A model generated the notes under the pieces. That model did no database searches, was not told the origin of the DNA, and saw only the letters and a list, made by a program, of their open reading frames with translations. The position numbers and the translations under genes are program-made. This document shows, one piece after another, positions 53,187 to 61,494 of a stretch of DNA of 64,000 nt; the first letter of the stretch is position 1; the number at the start of each line of letters is the position of its first letter. Source of the DNA: Ornithinibacillus salinisoli (GTDB lineage Bacteria > Bacillota > Bacilli > Bacillales > Amphibacillaceae); the NCBI RefSeq assembly GCF_042682545.1, contig NZ_JBHUHQ010000016.1; one strand, written 5' to 3'.

Positions 53187-53978
53187 ATGAGACAGCGGAT
53201 GAGATTTAAAAGAAGACGATCACCACCTCCAGTACGGATGATATTAATGGTGACATTTATTTTATTTACGATATGTACAATTGTTAGCATTATTATAATT
53301 GATAAGGGTATTACGCCTACATTAATGGAAGTAGCAAATGAAAAAACAACCGAGTTTGCAACTAGAGGTATTAATTCTGCAGTTAAGTTTGCAGAAAATT
53401 ATACTTTTGAAGATATAGCTATTACACAACGAAATAATGAGGGTTATATTACGATTGTTGATTGGGATTCGTCTGTAGTAAATAAAATAAATCGTGCAGC
53501 AACAGATAGAGTCGAAGAGTTTTTTCATAGTATGAATCGAGGGGAACCTCCTAAATATCAGGACCCACTAGGTGAACCTGATCCATATGGAGATACTGTT
53601 GACGAACTTGTTGATCGCGACCCAACCGTCATTGAGATACCAATTGGGCAGGCGACAGGTAATTCTATCCTTGCAAATTTAGGACCAAGAATACCTGTCA
53701 ACCTTGAACTTATTGGTGCAGTTCGTACAGAGTTAGTAGAAGAAAGAGAAGTTCTACCTATTAACAATGTTTATGTGTCTATTTATGTTGAAGTAGAAGC
53801 AGATGTTCAAATTATAATACCTTTTATTACGGATGTTGAAAAGGTAAGTACGAAAATCTTAATTGACAAACATTTAGTAATGGGAGAAGTACCAGAATTT
53901 TATGGGGGGAATGGAAGCGGCCCCTCCATAGCGGTACCGAAAGAAGAAATAGGGGATAATGACTTGCAAGATGATTAA
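53187..53978 (+). CDS. yunB: Sporulation protein YunB
   Basis: The 263-residue protein has an arginine-rich N-terminus, one membrane helix (about 18-40) and an extracytoplasmic domain with IPIGQATGNSILANLGPRIPV (about 152-172), the YunB signature. YunB is made in the mother cell under SigE and contributes to spore maturation in B. subtilis. The ATG lies directly after a hairpin that contains its ribosome site. Confidence 0.9.
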   Translation: MRQRMRFKRRRSPPPVRMILMVTFILFTICTIVSIIIIDKGITPTLMEVANEKTTEFATRGINSAVKFAENYTFEDIAITQRNNEGYITIVDWDSSVVNKINRAATDRVEEFFHSMNRGEPPKYQDPLGEPDPYGDTVDELVDRDPTVIEIPIGQATGNSILANLGPRIPVNLELIGAVRTELVEEREVLPINNVYVSIYVEVEADVQIIIPFITDVEKVSTKILIDKHLVMGEVPEFYGGNGSGPSIAVPKEEIGDNDLQDD

Positions 53979-54012
53979 TTTTTTAGTATGATAGATTTCG
54001 AAATTAAATATT

Positions 54013-54215
54013 GAAACCTTATCAGATCGGTGAGGTAGAGGCGCAAGTAGTAAGATTAATCAATAGGAGTATGACATCTATGATTATTGATGAAAGGACT
54101 ACTTGCCGAAGCGTAATAAGCGTCAAACTTATTACTGCTGGGTTGTCTTTGAATAAAAGGCAAACTGTCATGCTTTGTGTGTGCATGGGGAACTACTGAT
54201 CGAAATGGAGGATAA
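54013..54215 (+). promoter_or_regulatory. Lysine riboswitch (L box)
   Basis: The conserved L-box blocks are present in order: GTGAGGTAGAGGCGC (54030-54044), GAAAGGACTACTTGCCGAAGCG (54099-54120 region), CTGCTGGGTTG, GTCATGCTTTG, GCATGGGGAACTACTGATCG. Such leaders fold around lysine and terminate transcription. The reading frame inside it is an artefact. Confidence 0.94.
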
Positions 54216-54226
54216 CGTAAATTGTT

Positions 54227-54263
54227 AAGCAATGATAGGTTATTTTCTATCATTGCTTTTTTG
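54227..54263 (+). terminator. Terminator of the lysine riboswitch
   Basis: AAGCAATGATAG pairs with CTATCATTGCTT and is followed by TTTT. It is the regulated platform before the NhaC-type gene. Confidence 0.9.
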
Positions 54264-54342
54264 TGTTTTTTTCCAAAACGAGCGTATCTCCACATGTACT
54301 TTCACAGAAACTAACTACACTACAACAATGGAGGTTACAAAG

Positions 54343-55890
54343 ATGGAAGGAACAATTTTTTCAATTATTCCAGCACTAATTATGTTAGTACTTGTATTAT
54401 TAACTAGAAAAGTTTTGCTCTCACTTGGAGCAGGGATCATTATCGGAGCATTATTTATTCATGATTTTTCGATATTGGCTGCAGTAAAAGAAATATGGGA
54501 TATCTTCGTAGGTATATTTATCTCAGATGGAGAATGGAACATAGGAGAGCTTCTCCTAATTGGATTTTTACTATTACTTGGAATCATGACGGCATTTTTA
54601 CAGGCTTCCGGTGGTAGTAGAGCATTTGGAGAATGGATGATTAAACGAATAAAAACGAGAACAGGTGCACAGCTGATGACACCTGTATTAGGACTAATTA
54701 TTTTTATTGACGATTACTTCAACGCACTAGCTGTTGGGCAAATTGCTAGACCTCTAACAGATCGTCATCGGATATCACGTGCGAAATTAGCTTACTTTAT
54801 TGATTCTACATCCGCACCTATTACAGTTATTTCCCCGATATCAAGCTGGGGGGCATATTTAATCGGGATTATCGGAGGTCTAATGGCAGCGAACGAAATT
54901 ACTGACTTCCAACCACTTGGAGCATTTATAAAGATGATCCCATTTAATTTATATGCATTAGGCGCGTTATTGTTAGTATTTCTAGTTGCTTATCTAAAAA
55001 TGGATATTGGACCAATGCGTAAACATGAAAAACGTGCGATAGAACAAGGGGATTTACTAGACCCTAAAAATAAAATGGTACCAGGAGATTTAAGTAATAC
55101 ATTTAAATCGCATGGAGGTGGCAAGGTATACCATCTAATAATTCCAATAGTTGTCTTATTAGTAGCAACTATATCAGCAATGGTCGTAACAGGTGCTCAG
55201 GCAAGCGAAAACGATATTACTATATTATCTATATTTGAGAATACAGATGTAAACCTATCCTTATTCATTGGTGGACTAGCTGCAGTAGTAACTGCACTAG
55301 TATTTCACATACTTCTTGGGAAACCAAAAGCAAACACGAGTAAAGTATTTGTAGAAGGAATTAAAACAATGCTACCGGCAATCTACATTTTACTACTAGC
55401 CTGGATGATTGGTTCTATTATTGGAACATTAGAAACGGGAGAATATCTAGCTCAGTTAGTTGAGAATGCGAATATTAGTGCAGCATTATTGCCATTTTTA
55501 TTCTTCTTGATAGCTGGTGTTATGGCACTTGCTACAGGTACATCTTGGGGAACTTTCGGTATCATGCTACCAATTGCTGCTGAAGTTACAGCAATTACGG
55601 ATGTATCCTTATTATTACCAACATTAGCAGCCGTTCTAGCTGGTGCAGTATTTGGCGATCACTGTACTCCGATTTCCGATACGACGATTCTATCATCCAC
55701 TGGGGCTGGAGCTAATCATATCGACCATGTATTAACGCAGCTACCATATGCAATTATCGCAGCAGTTGCAGCTGCTATCGGTTATTTAATCGTAGGAATT
55801 ACCCATGCTGCATTATTAGGATTACTGGTAACGTTTATAATTATCATAGCTTGTGCATTATTTAGTCATTTTCTCTTAAAAAAAGACTAG
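54343..55890 (+). CDS. NhaC-family Na+/H+ antiporter-like transporter under lysine control
   Basis: About 515 residues with 11-12 membrane helices and the NhaC-type motifs IFIDDYFNALAVGQIARPLTD (about 120-140), GDHCTPISDTTILSSTGAG (about 440-458). Placement behind a lysine riboswitch indicates it carries lysine or a related amine, as predicted for LysW-like NhaC homologues in Firmicutes; antiport of sodium is the family function. ATG 54343 with GGAGG upstream; the open frame extends back into the leader. Confidence 0.88.
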   Translation: MEGTIFSIIPALIMLVLVLLTRKVLLSLGAGIIIGALFIHDFSILAAVKEIWDIFVGIFISDGEWNIGELLLIGFLLLLGIMTAFLQASGGSRAFGEWMIKRIKTRTGAQLMTPVLGLIIFIDDYFNALAVGQIARPLTDRHRISRAKLAYFIDSTSAPITVISPISSWGAYLIGIIGGLMAANEITDFQPLGAFIKMIPFNLYALGALLLVFLVAYLKMDIGPMRKHEKRAIEQGDLLDPKNKMVPGDLSNTFKSHGGGKVYHLIIPIVVLLVATISAMVVTGAQASENDITILSIFENTDVNLSLFIGGLAAVVTALVFHILLGKPKANTSKVFVEGIKTMLPAIYILLLAWMIGSIIGTLETGEYLAQLVENANISAALLPFLFFLIAGVMALATGTSWGTFGIMLPIAAEVTAITDVSLLLPTLAAVLAGAVFGDHCTPISDTTILSSTGAGANHIDHVLTQLPYAIIAAVAAAIGYLIVGITHAALLGLLVTFIIIIACALFSHFLLKKD

Positions 55891-55895
55891 AAAGG

Positions 55896-55927
55896 AACCT
55901 TGCATCTTAATTGGTGCAAGGTTTTTT
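55896..55927 (+). terminator. Terminator after the NhaC-type gene
   Basis: AACCTTGCATC pairs with GGTGCAAGGTT followed by T6. Confidence 0.9.
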
Positions 55928-56565
55928 GTATAGGCAATTTTACGATTGATAGAAAATGCATAGCAATTTTATAACGTATTTTACTCTAATCCTATTGAAA
56001 CGAGAGTTAGAAACCCACTCCGGGAAAATACTTCGCTTTCACTTCCAGTACAAGTGTGACATCTGTTCAAGCTCCCTTGGGATGCTTATACTGTCAGTAG
56101 CGATTCGCTCATAAAATGAAATATTCGCTCAGAACCAGCAGCTATTCGCTCATAAAATGAAATATTCGCTCAGAACCAGCAGCTATTCGCTCATAAAATG
56201 AAATATTCGCTCAGAACCAGCAACAATTCGCTCATAAAATGAAATATTCGCTCAGAACCAGCAACAATTCGCTCATAAATCGAAATATTCGCTCACAAGC
56301 AACAATTCAACGAGTGAAGATCGGAGGAATTTCACGAAGACACCTGAGAGACAGTACAAGATACTTTAGTAGTGTTCTGAACAGTATGTTACTGCCCACT
56401 TAATTACTCATTAAGTTGCATTCAAAACTATCTATAAAAAACTGCCTTTGTATAAAAATGTGTATTAAAATAACAGCTCGTGTCATATATGATACTAATG
56501 GTTGCGCTTTCTTTTTAACTATTATTTTAAACAATAATAATAATATAGAAAATTAAAAAATTGTT
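55928..56565. other. Intergenic repeat region
   Basis: Contains a short remnant of the 345-bp palindromic element (56018-56040) and a 41-bp tandem repeat (56103-56307). The rest up to the promoter at 56566 is AT-rich with no gene. Confidence 0.7.
56103..56307. repeat. Tandem repeat, five copies of a 41-bp unit
   Basis: Units begin at 56103, 56144, 56185, 56226 and 56267. Each reads ATTCGCTCATAAAATGAAAT, then ATTCGCTCAGAACCAGCAGC or a close variant ending CAACA; the last is diverged. Each unit is itself two ATTCGCTCA-containing halves of 20 and 21 bp. No spacers vary, so it is not a CRISPR. Confidence 0.95.
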
Positions 56566-56594
56566 TTGACATAGTTAAAAAGTACCGTTATAAT
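56566..56594 (+). promoter_or_regulatory. Consensus SigA promoter of the NSS transporter
   Basis: TTGACA (56566-56571), exactly 17 bp, TATAAT (56589-56594). Confidence 0.85.
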
Positions 56595-56682
56595 ACAAGA
56601 CAAGATTAATTTCTGAAAAGAATTAAAAATTAAGAATACTTATTACTTTTTAGTGATAAGGGGAAAAAGGGGAGGTCTATTC

Positions 56683-58230
56683 ATGGAAACTCGTTCTCAA
56701 TGGGGGACAAGAGCAGGTTTTATACTTGCAGCAGTAGGTTCAGCAATTGGGTTAGGGAATATTTGGCGTTTTCCTGCTACAGCTTTTGAAAATGGTGGGG
56801 GTGCCTTCTTTATTCCATACCTATTTGCACTATTAACGGCTGGAATTCCGATTTTAATCATGGAATTTGCCATGGGTCATAAATACCGTGGATCAGCGCC
56901 GTTAGCATTTAAAAAGATGAATAAGAAAACGGAGTTTATTGGATGGTGGGCAGTATTAGTTGCTTTCGTCATTTCTACCTATTATTCCGTAATTATTGCC
57001 TGGGCAATGTCTTATTCTGTATTTTCTTTCAATTTAAACTGGGGTTCCGACACGGAAGGGTTCTTATTTGGTGAATACTTAAATTTATCCGTTGACCCAG
57101 GTCAAACTGGTAGTTTTGTACCAGGAGTATTAATCCCATTAGTACTTGTATGGGCGATTGTACTAGCTGTATTATTCAAAGGTGTTAAAAAAGGTATTGA
57201 AGTTGCCAACCGAATTTTTATTCCAGCATTGGTAATTGTATTTCTAATTATTGTTATTCGGGCACTTACTTTACCTGGAGCTATGGATGGATTACAAGCA
57301 TTCTTCACACCTGACTTTAGTCAAATTCGAGAACCAGGTGTATGGGTTGCTGCATATGGTCAAATATTCTTTAGTTTGTCCATCGCATTTGCAATAATGA
57401 TTACGTATTCTAGTTACTTACCTAAAAAATCTGACCTTACAAATAATGCGTTTATTGTTGGATTCGGAAACTCCAGCTTTGAATTACTCGCTGGTATCGG
57501 GGTATTTGCTGCCCTTGGTTTCATGGCGGGTCAAGCTGGTGTGGCTGTTGATGAAGTAGTTGCTGGCGGAGTGGGGCTTGCATTTGTGGTCTTCCCAGAA
57601 ATTATTAATCAATTCCCTGGATTAAATGCACTTTTTGGATTCTTGTTCTTTGCATCCTTAGTGTTAGCTGGTTTATCATCTTTAATCTCAATTTGCGAAA
57701 CATACATTGCAGGTTTGGTTGATAAATTTAAAATTTCTAGAACGAAGGCTGTTGCTTATGGTGGTGGATTATCTGCTTTGATTTCACTATTATTCGCAAC
57801 ACAAGGTGGATTATTCTTCTTAGATGCTGCTGATTATTTCATAAATCAATTCGGTGTTGCATTTGTTGGATTAGTTGAAGTAATACTTGTAGCTTGGGTT
57901 CTACGTAAAGTTAAGGATCTACAAGGCCATGCAAACGAATTATCAGATATTCGTCTAGGATCTTGGTGGACAATATGTTTAACTATTATTACTCCAGTTG
58001 TTCTTGGATATATGATGTTTGGATTGTTCAAGAAAAATTTACTAAAAGAGTTTACTGGTGAAACTAATACGACTGGAAACTATGAAGGATATTCTGATGC
58101 ATTCATCCTATGGGGAGGATGGGCTGTAGCTGCTGGCGCCTTAGTTGTTGGTATATTATTGGCATTTACGAAATGGAAACCGTCTTCTTCTGTTGAAAAT
58201 CAAGAAGCTCTTTCAAAGGAGGCAAAATAG
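56683..58230 (+). CDS. Na+-dependent (NSS/SNF) amino acid transporter, MetP-like
   Basis: About 515 residues with 12 membrane helices. The NSS signature WGTRAGFILAAVGSAIGLGNIW begins near residue 6 and reads into RFPATAFENGGGAFFIPY. The small subunit gene of MetS type follows immediately, which points to methionine/alanine import as in Corynebacterium MetPS; no S box is seen upstream. ATG 56683 follows AGGGGAGG; the longer frame from 56653 is not favoured. Confidence 0.88.
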   Translation: METRSQWGTRAGFILAAVGSAIGLGNIWRFPATAFENGGGAFFIPYLFALLTAGIPILIMEFAMGHKYRGSAPLAFKKMNKKTEFIGWWAVLVAFVISTYYSVIIAWAMSYSVFSFNLNWGSDTEGFLFGEYLNLSVDPGQTGSFVPGVLIPLVLVWAIVLAVLFKGVKKGIEVANRIFIPALVIVFLIIVIRALTLPGAMDGLQAFFTPDFSQIREPGVWVAAYGQIFFSLSIAFAIMITYSSYLPKKSDLTNNAFIVGFGNSSFELLAGIGVFAALGFMAGQAGVAVDEVVAGGVGLAFVVFPEIINQFPGLNALFGFLFFASLVLAGLSSLISICETYIAGLVDKFKISRTKAVAYGGGLSALISLLFATQGGLFFLDAADYFINQFGVAFVGLVEVILVAWVLRKVKDLQGHANELSDIRLGSWWTICLTIITPVVLGYMMFGLFKKNLLKEFTGETNTTGNYEGYSDAFILWGGWAVAAGALVVGILLAFTKWKPSSSVENQEALSKEAK

Positions 58231-58231
58231 A

Positions 58232-58333
58232 ATGAGTGCAGTCATCGTTGCGATTATAGGTATTTTAATTATTTGGGGTGGATTGGCTTTAAGCATAGTT
58301 CATGCCGTAAAGAAGAGTAAAGAAGCAAATTAA
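58232..58333 (+). CDS. metS: Small subunit MetS of the NSS transporter (33 residues)
   Basis: The product MSAVIVAIIGILIIWGGLAL plus a short basic tail (SIVHAVKKSKEAN) is a single membrane helix. Its start has AAAGGAGG and lies 1 bp after the large subunit. This matches the methionine/alanine import NSS small subunit family. Too short to be found by length-limited gene calling. Confidence 0.85.
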   Translation: MSAVIVAIIGILIIWGGLALSIVHAVKKSKEAN

Positions 58334-58338
58334 ATTTG

Positions 58339-58373
58339 ATGGGACTGTCCTTTGAGGGACAGTCCCATTTTTA
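58339..58373 (+). terminator. Terminator after metS
   Basis: ATGGGACTGTCC pairs with GGGACAGTCCCAT and is followed by T5. Confidence 0.93.
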
Positions 58374-58379
58374 ATATTA

Positions 58380-59348
58380 TTATTTATTTCGTGCCATTCT
58401 TTCCCATTTTTTTAAATAGGGGTAAGGATCAAATGACCATTCACTGTATCCATTATCTTTATACATTCCATAATGTAAATGTGGTGGGAACTTTCCGGAG
58501 GTGCCAGGGGGTCCATAACCAGTTGAACCAACACTACCTAAAATGTCACCTGGTTTTACAATCTGACCTACTTTTACCTCATCTTCATATCCGCTAAGGT
58601 GTGCATAATAATGATAAATATTATATATATCACGTATTCCAATTCTCCAACCACCATATAGATTCCAACCTTTTAATTCGACCACACCGTATGTAGTTGA
58701 TTTAACTGGCGTTCCATAGTCAGCAAATATATCGGTGCCTTCATGGATCCGATTTCCACCAAACCCACGTCGATCTCCCCATGTATTTCTATAACTGTAA
58801 TTATAATTTATAGCAACTGGAAAATCTCGGTCAGTTAAGTTAATATCCTGAAATTTTTTAAAAACTTTAGCTGTATTTTTAATTGTATGAACAGCTAAGT
58901 CACGCTTGTAATAATTCCAGATACCAATCCGAATATCCTCTTCGGTTTGTCCATATTCTAAAATTAAATTTGCCATGGTGTATAATATATCTTCAGGATC
59001 ATTCGGATCAGCTAGTTTATCATCATTTCCATCTTTTCCTTTTCCGCTAAATAGGTTTATGATTTGTGTATCTTTCTTTTGTGAGCTATTTCCGATACCA
59101 TACCACAGTTCTTCCGGAATTTTAATGGAGATAAGCTGGTCGTCTTCCAAACCTTTTTGTACCTGTCTTTCATATTGGTCTATTGCTGCAATATAGTACC
59201 AAGGAATTTGTGTTAGTGCCTCTGTTTTTTTATAGAGTGACAATCGCTCTTCATAAATGTTTTTTTCTTCTTCAGCACTAGCAGGTTGTACAAGGGAAAT
59301 GATACCAAGGATAAGAAAAATAAATAGATAATAGCGCTTGTAAGACAA
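58380..59348 (-). CDS. lytH: L-Ala--D-Glu endopeptidase LytH (M23)
   Basis: The 322-residue exported enzyme has a signal peptide (cleavage near PASA-E) and a C-terminal M23 domain with zinc motif HEGTDIFADYG (about 211-221) and HLHYGMY (near 300). LytH trims stem peptides to single L-Ala in the spore cortex and is sporulation-specific in B. subtilis (YunA). I chose the TTG at 59348 because GAGGTG is well placed; an ATG at 59366 has no ribosome site. Confidence 0.92.
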   Translation of the reverse strand: MSYKRYYLFIFLILGIISLVQPASAEEEKNIYEERLSLYKKTEALTQIPWYYIAAIDQYERQVQKGLEDDQLISIKIPEELWYGIGNSSQKKDTQIINLFSGKGKDGNDDKLADPNDPEDILYTMANLILEYGQTEEDIRIGIWNYYKRDLAVHTIKNTAKVFKKFQDINLTDRDFPVAINYNYSYRNTWGDRRGFGGNRIHEGTDIFADYGTPVKSTTYGVVELKGWNLYGGWRIGIRDIYNIYHYYAHLSGYEDEVKVGQIVKPGDILGSVGSTGYGPPGTSGKFPPHLHYGMYKDNGYSEWSFDPYPYLKKWERMARNK

Positions 59349-59434
59349 TTTTTTCACCTCATTCAATTCTAACTAAGTCATCCTTTGTATAGGGCTAACC
59401 CTTTAGTTAACCCTACCTGAAGGACTAAATTACT

Positions 59435-60001
59435 TTATTCATCTGTTCCTTGTGGTGATTTTTTCATTTCATTAATAATGCTTTTGATTGTGTTTTCATA
59501 ATCAGAATCGGTCGTTGTAGAGTTATGCAAACTTTCAATATCACGGATTAATACATTGTTATCAGACACATAAATATCAAAGTAGCGAGGCATAACTGAT
59601 GCTGCTGATTTCTTTGCGACATCTGCTGCTTCATTCTCATCTAACATCTCATTTTTTTCATATGCAATGAGTACTTCGTCACCAGTAACTAATGTTGCTA
59701 TTTCATCAAATGCTTCATGTCGTAATATTAGCCTTGCTATTATATCGGCCATCTCAGATCTGTCCATTGTGACAACACGATCCTTCTCAGGGTCACGATC
59801 AAACTGTTCCTTTGTGTAATTAACATAACCTAGCCTACTTTTGGCTTCTGGATCTTTAAATTCCGTATCGCGGACAGGGCCTTCATCTCTAGTTGGATCT
59901 AATTCATCGGCTATTTTTTCTTGCTCGGTTGTTGTGTTATCAGTTGTACAAGCAGTTAGTGCAATTAATAATACTAAAAAGCTGGATAGTACATATTTCA
60001 A
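59435..60001 (-). CDS. yutC: Sporulation lipoprotein YutC (YhcN/YlaJ family)
   Basis: The 188-residue precursor has a lipobox ALTAC (C18) and a YhcN/YlaJ domain (RSEMADIIARLILRHEAFDE, and a conserved VLIAYE strand). TTG start at 60001 with GAGGAGG. Next to lytH in Bacillus, but lipA, which lies between them in B. subtilis, is absent here. Confidence 0.88.
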   Translation of the reverse strand: MKYVLSSFLVLLIALTACTTDNTTTEQEKIADELDPTRDEGPVRDTEFKDPEAKSRLGYVNYTKEQFDRDPEKDRVVTMDRSEMADIIARLILRHEAFDEIATLVTGDEVLIAYEKNEMLDENEAADVAKKSAASVMPRYFDIYVSDNNVLIRDIESLHNSTTTDSDYENTIKSIINEMKKSPQGTDE

Positions 60002-60169
60002 TGTATTTCCTCCTCACTAAACTTTCCGTGTATTTCATGGTTACCTTCATTTCATGTATGGTTAGTTTTGTGTATAAAATAGAAAATCATACAGTAATCA
60101 GATAATTATTTTCTAGGTGAAATGGTGGAAATATGATAAACTATACTCAGCGTATGAGGGGTGAGTTTG

Positions 60170-60442
60170 GTGATAGAATTATTTGGAAAAAAGTACGAAC
60201 TTATAGAGAATGTTAAAGATGGTTTTAATCAGGATGCATTAGAAGCAAGATATACAGATATTTTAAAGAAATATGATTATATAGTAGGCGATTGGGGCTA
60301 TGAACAATTGAGGTTAAAGGGCTTTTATCGCGATGATGATATGAAAGTAGCAATTGATTCGAAAATTAGTGCCCTGGATGATTATATTTATGAATATTGT
60401 AATTTTGGGTGTGCTTACTTTGTTATTAAGAAGATCGATTAA
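60170..60442 (+). CDS. yutD: YutD-family protein (DUF1027)
   Basis: About 90 residues with the YutD pattern: NVKDGFNQDALEARYTDILKKYDYIVGDWGYEQLRLKGFY, cited only as residues 14-52, and CNFGCAYFVI near the end. GTG at 60170 with GAGGGGTGA is preferred over GTG 60161. Function unknown; conserved in Bacillales. Confidence 0.87.
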   Translation: MIELFGKKYELIENVKDGFNQDALEARYTDILKKYDYIVGDWGYEQLRLKGFYRDDDMKVAIDSKISALDDYIYEYCNFGCAYFVIKKID

Positions 60443-60444
60443 AA

Positions 60445-60483
60445 GAGAGGAGAAGCAGTTCTTTGTGAACTACTTCTCCTCTT
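60445..60483. terminator. Bidirectional terminator
   Basis: AGAGGAGAAGCAGTTC pairs with GAACTACTTCTCCTCT with flanking A/T runs, between yutD and the opposing small gene. Confidence 0.9.
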
Positions 60484-60754
60484 GTTCTGGATGGACATCG
60501 TCAGGTTCGTCATGGATAACATGTGAACCAGCTGCTTGTCTAGGTAAATCTTCATGTAATTCCTTATAAGGGAATACGAAGGCACTAGTACGTTGCTGCT
60601 CATCTCCCCATGGTGTAGACTTTCCTGAGACTGGCTCCTTTTTGTTTATTGCAGAACCGAATGCACCTTCTGGAAATTCTTCAGGTATCAAATTATTTCT
60701 TTGATTATTTACATTGGAAAAATCGGAGAACTTTTTGTCATCGTTTTTCGCCAT
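60470..60754 (-). CDS. Small hydrophilic protein of unknown function (94 residues)
   Basis: A strong AAGGAGG site precedes ATG 60754. The product is polar, proline- and glutamate-rich and has no membrane segment; notable stretches are LIPEEFPEGAFGSAINK and GKSTPWGDEQQRTSAF. Probably disordered. I do not recognise it. Confidence 0.75.
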   Translation of the reverse strand: MAKNDDKKFSDFSNVNNQRNNLIPEEFPEGAFGSAINKKEPVSGKSTPWGDEQQRTSAFVFPYKELHEDLPRQAAGSHVIHDEPDDVHPEQEEK

Positions 60755-60780
60755 ATATATCCTCCTTTCTTATCTTAGGT

Positions 60781-60936
60781 TTTACTAAGAATGGAGGAAG
60801 TACTATACCAATTGTTGGTGTTCGTTTGTTTTCTATAACAGAAGTGGCTGTTGGATTTGACTTACCATTGTTGAGGAAAATCATATCCATATTTGGTTCA
60901 TTTATAAAGTATGAAGATCAAGGCTTAATAAAGTAG
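60781..60936 (+). pseudogene. Coding-like fragment without a good start
   Basis: This frame reads TKNGGSTIPIVGVRLFSITE, VAVGFDLPLLRKI and ISIFGSFIKYEDQGLIK to a stop at 60936, which looks like a protein end, but no ATG/GTG/TTG in frame has a ribosome site and upstream the strand is the opposing gene's leader. It may be the remnant of a gene or an unusual start (GGAGGAAGTACTATA). Confidence 0.4.
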
Positions 60937-61042
60937 TGTCGTAATAATGAAAAAATAGCTTTGATAACAAGTTTTGTTCATTCATAATTAAATATATGAT
61001 AAAATTTAAGAGAAATTATCTTGGCACAATGGAGTGGGTACT

Positions 61043-61483
61043 ATGTATTTTGTTGATCGAAGTAAAATCGAAGAAATTCTTTTATATATGGAAAAAATTT
61101 TAGCTGAGGTAACGAATCACTCAAACAAATCCTTTGTAGGAAAATTAGCCTTAGAAAGGATGGCTCACGTTCTTATTGAGTCCATTATCGATGTCGGTAA
61201 TATGATGATTGATGGTTTTATTATGCGTGATCCTGGTAGTTATGAAGATATTATCGACATTTTAGTAGATGAACGTGTTTTACCTAAGGAAGAAAGTAAT
61301 CGATATAAGGAAATAATTGGGTTACGAAAAAAAATAGTTACGAATTATTCGGAAATTGAACATTATAAATTAGAAAAAAGCTTCATGGATCATAAACAGA
61401 TGTTGGAGGACTTTAGCGGGCATATAAGATCCTATTTAGAAAATGAATTAGGCGTAGCAAATGCTTTTTCAAATGAAAAATGA
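61043..61483 (+). CDS. yutE: HepT-like DUF86 protein YutE
   Basis: The 146-residue helical protein has the DUF86/HepT pattern (about residues 3-140). The RNase-like RX4-6HXY motif of HepT toxins is degenerate here: RKKIVTNYSEI has T and N where H is expected. No MNT nucleotidyltransferase is nearby. B. subtilis YutE sits in the same place, so a conserved chromosomal role is more likely than toxin activity. ATG 61043 after GGAGTGGG. Confidence 0.85.
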   Translation: MYFVDRSKIEEILLYMEKILAEVTNHSNKSFVGKLALERMAHVLIESIIDVGNMMIDGFIMRDPGSYEDIIDILVDERVLPKEESNRYKEIIGLRKKIVTNYSEIEHYKLEKSFMDHKQMLEDFSGHIRSYLENELGVANAFSNEK

Positions 61484-61494
61484 AGGTGATTAAC

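Noticed and set aside
54011..54199. Open frame of 62 codons before the NhaC-type gene
   Set aside because: It coincides with the lysine riboswitch and has no ribosome site.
56103..56307. Possible CRISPR array
   Set aside because: The 41-bp units are directly adjacent with no unique spacers and there are no cas genes.
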